DNA from: a virus
DNA length: 24,150 nt
Reading direction: 5' to 3' (one strand)
IMG/VR virus record: IMGVR_UViG_3300005067_000064
Location: 1 to 24,150 of that record
Shown here: positions 5,257 through 10,923 of the stretch, one piece after another
Numbering within the stretch: the stretch's first letter is position 1
How the letters are laid out: each line of letters begins with the position of its first letter
The notes under the pieces: model-generated
What the model saw: the letters and a program-made list of their open reading frames with translations, nothing else
What the model was told of the DNA's origin: nothing
Database searches by the model: none
Program-made: the position numbers and the translations under genes

Positions 5257-5547
5257 TACTCGTCCTCCCTACTCCCGAATAGGCCCCCTTTTCTTGCTTT
5301 GATTTTCTCTTTCAAAGATAAATCATATAGAAGAATAAAAACATCTTCTATTCGTCTTTCCATTTCAATTGAGATTTTCTCCAGGCTATAACCTTCCCCC
5401 CCACATCTTAATTACCCTTGGTATTTGCTCTTGCCTCCAACTAAAATCTAATTCTACATCATCTAATAAAGCTATATAGTCATTTTTCATATTTAATTTT
5501 TCTGATCTACTTCTTGTTATCTTACTACCTACAATTTTTTCCGTCAC
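5256..5547 (-). pseudogene. Frameshifted HTH-like phage protein
   Basis: GTG 5547 follows AAGGTGATTTAA. The first frame runs 53 codons (VTEKIVGSKITRSRSEKL ... QIPRVIKMWGGRL) and stops at 5386. Removing one G from the run of seven (5396-5402) joins it to the second frame: WGEGYSLEKISIEMERRIED, continuing to REDE and stopping at 5256. The joined 96-residue protein reads as one HTH-like domain (WRQEQIPRVIKMW-EGYSLEKISIEMERRIEDVFILLYDL) followed by a basic KARKGGLFG end, a pattern seen in small Firmicute phage proteins. The break is a real mutation, a programmed +1 slip, or a homopolymer sequencing error. Ends as TAATG with the next gene. Confidence 0.7.
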
Positions 5548-5561
5548 TTAAATCACCTTTT

Positions 5562-6005
5562 TCACCATGGTACATCAAAATCATCTACATTAAAGTTATC
5601 ATCAAATTCCTGGTCTTGTTCTTCTCCTTTTAAAGTTTTTTCCACTCTTTCTTTGTGCTGATCTGATACTGACGGCTGCTTATCCTTATTTGCAAAATCT
5701 AAAAATCTGACATTATCAGCGTTAACCTCTGGATTAATATAAGTGCGATTATCCTTCTCTGATTTTCTTATCTGCAAGGACCCGTCAACCCCTACAAGAC
5801 GGCCTTTTCCTAAGTGCCTGGCACAGTTTTCAGCTAATCCCCGCCAGGTAACTATGTTAATGAAATCTACATCTCTATCGCCGTCCCGATTGGTATAATT
5901 TCTTTCACAGGCTATCCGAAAATTACACACAGGAGTACCATTTCCTGTATATCTAAGTTCAGGATCTTTTGTCAGCCGGCCAACTAAACAAATTCTATTC
6001 AACAT
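5562..6005 (-). CDS. ssb: Single-stranded DNA-binding protein
   Basis: The 147-residue protein has an N-terminal OB fold: MLNRICLVGRLTKDPELRYT, then GTPVCNFRIACER, DFINIVTWRGLAENCARHL, GRLVGVDGSLQIRKSEK and the VRFLDFANK end, all in the standard order of bacterial and phage SSB. The linker is short and acidic and the tail is DDFDVPW, the acidic tip with a proline that recruits recombination and replication partners. I place the start at ATG 6005, ten bases after GGAGG; the frame is open to 6029. It coats single strands during phage replication and should work with the annealing protein and RusA encoded in the same region. Confidence 0.95.
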   Translation of the reverse strand: MLNRICLVGRLTKDPELRYTGNGTPVCNFRIACERNYTNRDGDRDVDFINIVTWRGLAENCARHLGKGRLVGVDGSLQIRKSEKDNRTYINPEVNADNVRFLDFANKDKQPSVSDQHKERVEKTLKGEEQDQEFDDNFNVDDFDVPW

Positions 6006-6006
6006 T

Positions 6007-6345
6007 TTATACATTCCTCCATTTTCCATAATTAGTATCTGCTATGTCTTTAATATCATCTAACAGTTCATTTAATATTTCTTTCGGTGCATTTTCAGGC
6101 CTAAATTCTATCATTTCAGCTATGCCTTCAAACTCCTGATCCATTTCTTGATGTTCTTCTAAAATTTTATCTTTCACTATTTTATAATCATGTTCTTGCA
6201 GCCATTTGTGGAATTTATATGCCTCACATTCTTTTCTGCAAAAACTCTTAGCAAACGACTTTCCTAACTCTGTGTCATTATCAATTAATTTTTGCATACC
6301 ACATTCTGTATCTTTACAATATTCTCGACTTTGATATTCAGACAT
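6007..6345 (-). CDS. Hypothetical cysteine-containing protein, 112 aa
   Basis: ATG 6345 follows GGGAAGGGGTAAAA, two bases past the upstream gene's stop. The N-terminal 40 residues have five cysteines (YCKDTECGM and SFCRKECEAY), suggesting a small metal-binding unit with spacing C-x4-C ... C-x3-C. The rest is acidic and helical. The frame ends just before the ssb start (TAATTATGG context), so it is co-translated with ssb. No family recognised. Confidence 0.65.
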   Translation of the reverse strand: MSEYQSREYCKDTECGMQKLIDNDTELGKSFAKSFCRKECEAYKFHKWLQEHDYKIVKDKILEEHQEMDQEFEGIAEMIEFRPENAPKEILNELLDDIKDIADTNYGKWRNV

Positions 6346-6347
6346 TT

Positions 6348-6491
6348 TTACCCCTTCCCTGTTAATCTTTTCACTTCTTCTAATATCTCGCCTGGCTGCA
6401 TATTACTAATATCTATTGTCGCTTTTACTTTCTTGCCGCCTTTTTCATAATTTAACTCTAATGTTTCTTTATTTGTTTTAGCGTGTATCAT
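6348..6491 (-). CDS. Hypothetical small protein, 47 aa
   Basis: ATG 6491 follows GGAGGTTATTTTT, a ribosome site that lies inside the last codons of the radical SAM gene. The product MIHAKTNKETLELNYEKGGK continues with a strand-like KVKATIDISN and an acidic helix (MQPGEILEEVKRLTGKG). It may form a small beta-beta-beta-helix fold. Spacing on both sides is tight, so it is part of the replication operon. Function unknown. Confidence 0.65.
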   Translation of the reverse strand: MIHAKTNKETLELNYEKGGKKVKATIDISNMQPGEILEEVKRLTGKG

Positions 6492-7032
6492 AAAAATAAC
6501 CTCCAGTATAAATAATTAAATCATCTTCTGGGTAATTACATTCTCCTTCTGATAATGTGCCACTAACTTTAACCCTGTCCCAAACTTGCGGATCTATTTC
6601 TACTGATTTTGAAAGTTTATTATTTATAAAAGCCCTAAATGTTTTTTCTCTATCCCTATAAAAATGAATATCATCTTGAAAAACTATAAAATCATAAACA
6701 TCTTTTAATGTAGCATTTTCGTGTAATGTATAAGTAATACCATCTACAAGATCAAGTAAATTGCTTGACTGTATTATTTCGTGATATAAAGCTGTATATA
6801 AATAAACTTTAACTTCTGGATTAACATATTTAAAACCGTCAATTAATTCTAAAGTGTCATAAGGATAAAGCATTGGCTCTCCGCCAGTAACAATTATCTC
6901 GTCATATTTTTCTGCTAAACTTAATATTTTTTCAACCTCTCTGCCCTGACTAATAAGACTTTCATAGTTGTTGCTACAGTAAGGACAATTTCTGTTACAT
7001 TCAAATGTAGTTATAACTCTTGCTGACTTCAT
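6478..7032 (-). CDS. Small radical SAM protein
   Basis: The 184-residue protein has the C-x3-C-x2-C cluster motif near the N-terminus (FECNRNCPYCSNN, about residues 10-22), which binds the 4Fe-4S cluster and S-adenosylmethionine, followed by the VTGGEPML motif (about residues 48-55) of the radical SAM fold. It is short, close to a minimal partial TIM barrel, like activating enzymes or QueE-type 7-deazaguanine synthases. No queC, queD, folE or nrdD partner is in the window, so the substrate is open: nucleotide modification, peptide modification or activation of a glycyl-radical enzyme encoded elsewhere. ATG 7032 is preceded by AAGGGGGAATAA. Its last codons carry the next gene's ribosome site. 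Confidence 0.85.
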   Translation of the reverse strand: MKSARVITTFECNRNCPYCSNNYESLISQGREVEKILSLAEKYDEIIVTGGEPMLYPYDTLELIDGFKYVNPEVKVYLYTALYHEIIQSSNLLDLVDGITYTLHENATLKDVYDFIVFQDDIHFYRDREKTFRAFINNKLSKSVEIDPQVWDRVKVSGTLSEGECNYPEDDLIIYTGGYFYDTR

Positions 7033-7188
7033 TTATTCCCCCTTAATTTGTTCTTTCAGCCGACTAACTTTCATCTTCAAGTTTTCATAATCCTCTTTTC
7101 TGTCCCCACCTATAGAGTGCCTAAGATAATTAACCTTCCTCTCAATATCAGCTAATACTGATAGTTCAGTTTCTGTCTTGTTGTTCAC
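7033..7188 (-). CDS. Hypothetical coiled-coil protein, 51 aa
   Basis: GTG 7188 lies six bases after AAGGAGG; this site is inside the end of the upstream zinc-ribbon gene in another frame. The product is charged and helical (ELSVLADIERKVNYLRHSI, then DYENLKMKVSRLKEQIKGE), likely two short helices or a coiled coil. Its stop lies directly against the radical SAM ATG. Function unknown. Confidence 0.6.
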   Translation of the reverse strand: MNNKTETELSVLADIERKVNYLRHSIGGDRKEDYENLKMKVSRLKEQIKGE

Positions 7189-7327
7189 TCTGGACCTCCT
7201 TATTAGCTTCTTCTGTTACTTCATGACCGCAGCCAGGACAAATCTTGCCAAAACAAATTTCATTTCTAATAATTGGATAAGGTTTAATTCTTCTGTTATA
7301 ATAAGGACATTCAATAATTTCACTCAT
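7166..7327 (-). CDS. Small zinc-ribbon-like protein, 53 aa
   Basis: ATG 7327 follows GGAGGTAGAAA. The product has Cys at residue 7 and residue 25, then C-x2-C (ICPGCGHE, residues 30-33), a probable one-zinc ribbon. The acidic tail overlaps the following gene by 23 bases, and the head overlaps the upstream HTH gene by eight bases. Small ribbon proteins of this kind are common in phage early operons and may bind DNA, RNA or a host enzyme. No specific function can be assigned. Confidence 0.6.
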   Translation of the reverse strand: MSEIIECPYYNRRIKPYPIIRNEICFGKICPGCGHEVTEEANKEVQSEQQDRN

Positions 7328-7592
7328 TTTCTACCTCCTTATGATACCTTCTAGTAACTGTTGATACAGCAACACCATATAGCTTTGCTATCTCTGTAAA
7401 AGTTAACTCTAAATCATTATGCAGCCTGACTATTTCACTATTAGTGAAAGGTTTTCTGCGGCCACCACTTGCTACTTTGTGATCGTGCTGCAGAAATTCA
7501 AATGCTTCATCAATTGTTACTTCCTCTAGGACAGCGTATATAAGCAAGATTATGTTAATCCTTCTCTCATCTGGAAAAGCATAATCTCTCAT
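7320..7592 (-). CDS. HTH DNA-binding protein, 90 aa
   Basis: Residues 44-85 form a helix-turn-helix of the resolvase/homeodomain-like type: GGRRKPFTNSEIVRLHNDL, then LTFTEIAKLYGVAVSTVTRR, with recognition helix VAVSTVTRRY. The N-terminal 40 residues are a separate helical part. ATG 7592 overlaps the upstream stop as ATGA, with AAGGAGG upstream. A local transcription or replication regulator is likely. The gene is similar in arrangement, not clearly in sequence, to the HTH protein at 8223-8636. Confidence 0.75.
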   Translation of the reverse strand: MRDYAFPDERRINIILLIYAVLEEVTIDEAFEFLQHDHKVASGGRRKPFTNSEIVRLHNDLELTFTEIAKLYGVAVSTVTRRYHKEVENE

Positions 7593-7861
7593 TTTAACCT
7601 CCTTTTTTCTTTCTGTATTTTCACCACTTCCTCCAATGCTTCCAGCGGATCTGTTTTATCAGGACAGTAATCACACGGTAAATTATCATACCTTTTGTTA
7701 TGCTTATAACACCATTCGACAATTCCGACTCCTAAGTCCTTATGAAAATAGTAAGCACAGGGGCGATTAAGTAACGATTTATGGTATAAACAATATTTAT
7801 TATCACAATTACCTGGTATATGATTGTCGCACCCTGTAATCTCACATATTTTATAACTCAT
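7589..7861 (-). CDS. Cysteine-rich protein, 90 aa
   Basis: The protein has nine cysteines and several histidines (CEITGCDNHIPGNCDNKYC, CAYYFHKDLG, WCYKHNK, PCDYCPD), enough for two or more zinc sites, followed by a charged C-terminal helix. ATG 7861 overlaps the upstream stop as TAATG with GGAGGTTGGC upstream. It lies directly downstream of rusA in the replication/recombination operon, so binding to nucleic acid or a recombination protein is plausible, but I do not recognise the family. Confidence 0.7.
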   Translation of the reverse strand: MSYKICEITGCDNHIPGNCDNKYCLYHKSLLNRPCAYYFHKDLGVGIVEWCYKHNKRYDNLPCDYCPDKTDPLEALEEVVKIQKEKRRLK

Positions 7862-8229
7862 TAGCCAACCTCCTTAATAACTATTTCCACTCTTGGGTTT
7901 TCTTTATCCACTTTGAATTTGTTAGTCCAGCCTTTATTCTCTTTCCAGCCGTCATTTTTCAAACGGCCAGCTTCTACTAATCCATCAAAGATAAACTTAA
8001 TTGCTGCAGCTATGTTGTCAGGATCACGCCTTCTATTCTTGCAGTACCAGGTAACTTCTAACTCTACTGCTTCATAAACTGGCAACTTCTTAGCAGGCCA
8101 CGCTACAGCATTAGTGTTATCTTGTTTCATTCTTCTATAAGCCTGATAATGTGATTTGGCAGCGTCAATTATTTTATTTAATCCTGGAAATTCTCCTTCA
8201 ATTACTAGTTTTTCTGGCTCATTTACCAT
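7861..8229 (-). CDS. rusA: RusA-family Holliday junction resolvase
   Basis: The 122-residue protein matches RusA in length and motif order: an N-terminal beta strand and PGLNK, basic patch YRRMKQ, and the catalytic region RRRDPDNIAAAIKFIFDGLV followed by LKNDGWKENKGW, with the paired Asp residues that bind magnesium. RusA dimers cut four-way junctions made by recombination or replication and help clear DNA for packaging. The start ATG 8229 overlaps the end of the upstream HTH gene by seven bases, with GGAGGGGAT further upstream. It works in the same operon as ssb and the replication proteins. Confidence 0.92.
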   Translation of the reverse strand: MVNEPEKLVIEGEFPGLNKIIDAAKSHYQAYRRMKQDNTNAVAWPAKKLPVYEAVELEVTWYCKNRRRDPDNIAAAIKFIFDGLVEAGRLKNDGWKENKGWTNKFKVDKENPRVEIVIKEVG

Positions 8230-8636
8230 AAACCGCTATCCCCTCCAGTTAGTATGTATTTAAACCAACTCTTAACTTTCTCAAAGAACCCTTCTTCGAC
8301 TTCTTCTTCATCAACTTGTGGGTATTTAGATTTGTATTCTTCTTCAAATTTTTGTTTATCTTCTTTTGTAGGATTAATAACCACCTCTGGCTTTTTCCTC
8401 AAACTATGCTTAATAAAAGCATTTTCCCGTTGCCTGTATCTTTTCTTTCTTTCGTCACTTAACCTGGCTAATTCGGTATCAGGTAGATCAGCTTTAGCCT
8501 CCTTATATCTACGCCAAATTGTTGTCCTGCTGCAGCCAAATTCCTTGCCTAATTCTTCATAACTAATATTTGAAATATCAATAGCATTAACTAAATACGC
8601 TAGATCAGACTCTGAAAATTCAATTCTTTTTCCCAT
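8223..8636 (-). CDS. HTH protein with charged C-terminal region, 137 aa
   Basis: ATG 8636 follows GAAGGAGGACAAA, so I prefer it to the in-frame TTG at 8651. Residues 6-45 hold a helix-turn-helix (ISYEELGKEFGCSRTTIWRR), like the phage HTH_23/resolvase type. A long charged helix follows (LARLSDERKKRYRQRENAF) and an aromatic C-terminus (FFEKVKSWFKYILTGG). It overlaps the loader gene upstream by 17 bases and rusA downstream by seven. A DNA-binding regulator or accessory replication protein; unknown. Confidence 0.7.
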   Translation of the reverse strand: MGKRIEFSESDLAYLVNAIDISNISYEELGKEFGCSRTTIWRRYKEAKADLPDTELARLSDERKKRYRQRENAFIKHSLRKKPEVVINPTKEDKQKFEEEYKSKYPQVDEEEVEEGFFEKVKSWFKYILTGGDSGLW

Positions 8637-9189
8637 TTTGTCCTCCTTCAATTAAATTACTATAACTATTTCTTAGCTGCTTAAACTTCTTTTTTAATCC
8701 TACGGGCAAATAATTTTCGTTAATTTCCTTATCAGTTATAGCTGCATATTCTTTCTTAAAATCATTCTTCATATAAGATAGTTTTTTATCATCAGCTTTT
8801 GCTATAGCTGTCAATCCTCCAACCCCTCTGACTGCTAACTTTGTTCTCTTATCTAAACTATTCATAGCCTTTTCAGTACCGTATAATGCCCCGTGTACTC
8901 TTATTGCTCTTAACACCTTATCCCAGGCTTCCCCTGGAAGTAATTTATCACCTGCTTTCAATTTCTCTATTTCCTGGACCACTTCTCCAGCTGTCGGCGG
9001 CCAGGTAGGCTTATTAAGAATAAGTTTATCCACTACTGACTGCACTATTTCATAGTTATAACTGCTCAAATAGCGGTGCCAGGCATTGACGGTTAACTTA
9101 TCATCATCTTTATTTTCGCCAAATTCAAACTTCTTTTGATAAATGCTACTGATTAAAGTTAATACCTTAAAAGTCTGTTTCTTCTCCAT
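8620..9189 (-). CDS. Replicative helicase loader/inhibitor (G39P-like)
   Basis: The N-terminal half has the spacing seen in the SPP1 G39P group: ISSIYQKKFEFGENKDDDKL, then VNAWHRYLSSYNYEIVQSVV, and KPTWPPTAGEVVQEIEKLK. G39P binds the phage helicase, holds it inactive and delivers it to the origin. The C-terminal half (residues 105-189) is helical and basic. It lies directly downstream of, and overlaps by 23 bases, the replication initiator gene, the usual order for this pair. No replicative helicase gene follows, so it may load the host DnaC/DnaB-type helicase. ATG 9189 is preceded by GGGGAG. Confidence 0.75.
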   Translation of the reverse strand: MEKKQTFKVLTLISSIYQKKFEFGENKDDDKLTVNAWHRYLSSYNYEIVQSVVDKLILNKPTWPPTAGEVVQEIEKLKAGDKLLPGEAWDKVLRAIRVHGALYGTEKAMNSLDKRTKLAVRGVGGLTAIAKADDKKLSYMKNDFKKEYAAITDKEINENYLPVGLKKKFKQLRNSYSNLIEGGQNGKKN

Positions 9190-9949
9190 CTTCTAACTCC
9201 CCGTAAAGTTCCTGTAGTCTTTGTGCTTTACTTTCCCCTCGGCTCTTAACGCTGATCTGATTAAGATAACTTTCAAATTTAGTACCAAATAATGTTGGTG
9301 GTCTTAAATACTTTTCCATTTGTTTATCGCCAATCCATTCAACTGCTTTTTTATCAATTACAGTTTTGAAGTCATCTAATCTAAAGCCTTCATTCCATCT
9401 AGCTTTAATTAGTCTTCTTGTCTTTTTTGAACTCGGTCTATATTTAGTTCCAATTCGCTGGTTAAGATAATCCACAATGTCAGAGAAAGGAATTTTTTCT
9501 TTCTCGACTATATCTTTATTATTACTTGTAGTATTATTACTTGTAGTATTATTACTTGTAGTATTATCTTGGTTCTTATTCACCATACCCTCTACTTTTT
9601 TTTCACCATACCCCCTACTTTTTTTCACCATACCCTCTACTTTTTTTTCACTATACCCTATAGTGTTTAAAGGATATAGGTATCGTTTTATAATCTTGCC
9701 ATTTTCATCACGTTTAACTTTTCTTTTTAGATAACCTTCATCAACAAGTTTGCTTATTCTTTTTGATATAGTACCTTTAGTTACATTATATAATTTAGCA
9801 AAATATTTATTAGATGACCAACAATATCCTTGTTGATTAGCTAATGCTGTAATTTCTCCATATAAAAGTTTTTCACTATCTGTTAAATTGTTATCATATC
9901 TAACTTCTGCCGTAATAATAGCATAATAATTAGGCTTATCTTTTTCCAT
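9167..9949 (-). CDS. Phage replication initiator (HTH + TIGR02220-type C-terminus)
   Basis: The 260-residue protein starts with a winged-HTH region (about residues 18-85: LTDSEKLLYGEITALANQQG, SSNKYFAKLYNVTKGTISKR, LVDEGYLKRK) similar to DnaD/RepA-type phage replication proteins. A low-complexity repeat linker follows (about residues 95-145: EKKVEGMV twice and NNTTS three times). The C-terminal domain (about 150-232: IVDYLNQRIGTKYRPSSKK ... YLRPPTLFGTKFESYLNQ) fits the conserved phage C-terminus TIGR02220. Such proteins bind an origin inside their own gene and recruit the helicase loader encoded next. The DNA behind the linker is repetitive and is a candidate origin. ATG 9949 follows GAGGAGGGCCAA. 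Confidence 0.85.
   Translation of the reverse strand: MEKDKPNYYAIITAEVRYDNNLTDSEKLLYGEITALANQQGYCWSSNKYFAKLYNVTKGTISKRISKLVDEGYLKRKVKRDENGKIIKRYLYPLNTIGYSEKKVEGMVKKSRGYGEKKVEGMVNKNQDNTTSNNTTSNNTTSNNKDIVEKEKIPFSDIVDYLNQRIGTKYRPSSKKTRRLIKARWNEGFRLDDFKTVIDKKAVEWIGDKQMEKYLRPPTLFGTKFESYLNQISVKSRGESKAQRLQELYGELEDGEETDF
9518..9562. repeat. Three perfect 15-bp tandem repeats, candidate origin element
   Basis: ATTATTACTTGTAGT occurs three times end to end (9518-9532, 9533-9547, 9548-9562) inside the initiator gene and encodes the NTTSN linker repeats. Phage initiators of this type often bind direct repeats in their own coding sequence. Confidence 0.75.
9581..9665. repeat. Four 22-23-bp direct repeats with T tracts, candidate iterons
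   Basis: Copies start at 9581, 9604, 9626 and (shorter and diverged) 9649. The unit is CACCATACCCTCTAC followed by 7-8 T. The 22-23-bp period is about two helical turns, as for initiator-binding iterons, and the A/T tracts suggest bent DNA. It sits next to the 15-bp repeats in the same gene. Confidence 0.7.
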
Positions 9950-9970
9950 TTGGCCCTCCTCTAAAATTTT

Positions 9971-10135
9971 TTATTGTTTTCTTTCTTCTAAAAATTTTTC
10001 AAAATCTTCTTTCTTAACACGATATCCTTTACCTATTTTATAAGCCTGTAATTTACCTTCTCTAACATATCTTCTGATTGTGTCAACGTGGATATCTAAC
10101 AAATTTGCAACCTTTTCTAAATTATAAAAAACCAT
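9971..10135 (-). CDS. Excisionase-family (MerR-like) HTH protein, 54 aa
   Basis: The product reads MVFYNLEKVANLLDIHVDTI followed by RRYVREGKLQAYKIGKGYRV and a KKEDFEKFLEERKQ end: a complete HTH_17 domain of the excisionase/MerR type, with the winged GKGYRV hairpin and the KEDFEKFL end typical of the family. GAGGAGGTGAT lies ahead of ATG 10135. It is the first gene behind the strong promoter at 10159-10186. Small proteins of this fold act as excisionases or as transcription regulators; without an integrase nearby a regulatory role at this promoter is as likely. Confidence 0.85.
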   Translation of the reverse strand: MVFYNLEKVANLLDIHVDTIRRYVREGKLQAYKIGKGYRVKKEDFEKFLEERKQ

Positions 10136-10158
10136 TTAATCACCTCCTCATATATAAA

Positions 10159-10186
10159 ATTATAACACATTAAATTGTATTGTCAA
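10159..10186 (-). promoter_or_regulatory. Strong early promoter for the replication operon
   Basis: On the minus strand TTGACA (10181-10186) and TATAAT (10159-10164) both match consensus, 16 bases apart. The ribosome site of the excisionase-like gene follows closely. It should drive the operon from 10135 down to 4463. Confidence 0.88.
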
Positions 10187-10251
10187 ACGTTTATTATATT
10201 TTATCTATTTTTTTCTTTTATATAAAATTTGATTTTCATTTATTTGATTTA

Positions 10252-10395
10252 TTATTTATCACCAGCCATAACTTCCCAATATTTTTGTGCCTTTTCATCA
10301 CTATAAGTTAATTCTCTTTCATAACATTTTCTACACTTACCAGCCCGACCTTCTTTAATAACTGTTCCACATTCGCATATTTTTTCTTTACTCAC
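10252..10395 (-). CDS. Small zinc-finger-like protein, 47 aa
   Basis: GTG 10395 overlaps the upstream stop as GTGA with AGAGGAAGTGG ahead. The product has C-x-C and C-x2-C pairs (KICECGTVIKEGRAGKCRKC), an obvious one-zinc knuckle, followed by a short helix (YSDEKAQKYWEVM). It closes the recombination operon: the next gene has its own promoter. A role in binding nucleic acid is possible but unproven. Confidence 0.65.
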   Translation of the reverse strand: MSKEKICECGTVIKEGRAGKCRKCYERELTYSDEKAQKYWEVMAGDK

Positions 10396-10574
10396 CTGTT
10401 CCACTTCCTCTGATAATCGTCATTTGGCTGTTCCATTGAGTTTATATACTCGTCATATTCCTCTAAAATAGCAATCACATCATCAGCACTTTTTCCTGTG
10501 ATTTCATCAGTCGCCAGCATTTCAACATTTTTATTTAGCAGCTTATCAAAAATTTTCTGTAAATTCTTATCCAT
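10392..10574 (-). CDS. Hypothetical acidic protein, 60 aa
   Basis: I place the start at ATG 10574, seven bases after AAGGAGG; the open frame extends to 10616 but would run through a long hairpin. The product MDKNLQKIFDKLLNKNVEML continues as an acidic helical peptide (KSADDVIAILEEYDEYINSM). No motif recognised. It overlaps the following zinc-knuckle gene by four bases. Confidence 0.65.
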   Translation of the reverse strand: MDKNLQKIFDKLLNKNVEMLATDEITGKSADDVIAILEEYDEYINSMEQPNDDYQRKWNR

Positions 10575-10587
10575 TTTTACCTCCTTG

Positions 10588-10631
10588 AAGATGAAGCAAC
10601 ACTCAAATATATTCAAATATTACTTCATCTT
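10588..10631 (-). promoter_or_regulatory. Long hairpin before the 60-aa gene
   Basis: AAGATGAAG (10588-10596) pairs with CTTCATCTT (10623-10631), and on the minus-strand RNA the next six bases also pair with G-U wobbles, giving about 15 bp. It lies between the upstream stop and the AAGGAGG site. There is no U-run, so translation control or mRNA processing is more likely than termination. Confidence 0.55.
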
Positions 10632-10644
10632 TATATTTATGAGT

Positions 10645-10923
10645 TTAAATCATATCAAGTAACCTTTTTATATTTTCGCTAGGATTTGAAGAACGCTTAT
10701 TATCTATATTCCTATAATTACTATCTAAAAGTTTAGTCATTTCTCTATCAAAAATAAATTTCATAAATGCCATTTTCTCAGTTTTTAATTTATCGGCAGT
10801 ATAACCAAAATCTAACTCATTATTTTCTTTTCTTTCTGCTATATACACAATATTTCTAATATCGTCTTTCAAAACTTTCTTTTCGCCTTCATCATTAACT
10901 TTTACAATTTGATATTTACTCAT
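10645..10923 (-). CDS. Hypothetical protein, 92 aa
   Basis: ATG 10923 overlaps the stop of the annealing-protein gene (ATGAGTAA). The protein starts with beta-like KYQIVKVNDEGEKKVLKDDI and continues as a charged helical region; no cysteines, membrane segment or known motif. It follows the annealing protein in the recombination operon and may be an accessory factor. Not recognised. Confidence 0.65.
   Translation of the reverse strand: MSKYQIVKVNDEGEKKVLKDDIRNIVYIAERKENNELDFGYTADKLKTEKMAFMKFIFDREMTKLLDSNYRNIDNKRSSNPSENIKRLLDMI

Noticed and set aside
6478-7032. Specific QueE or NrdG annotation
   Set aside because: Motifs fit radical SAM in general; no partner genes or family-specific residues could be identified by eye.
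9518-9665. CRISPR-like array
   Set aside because: The repeats are contiguous without unique spacers and lie inside a protein-coding linker.
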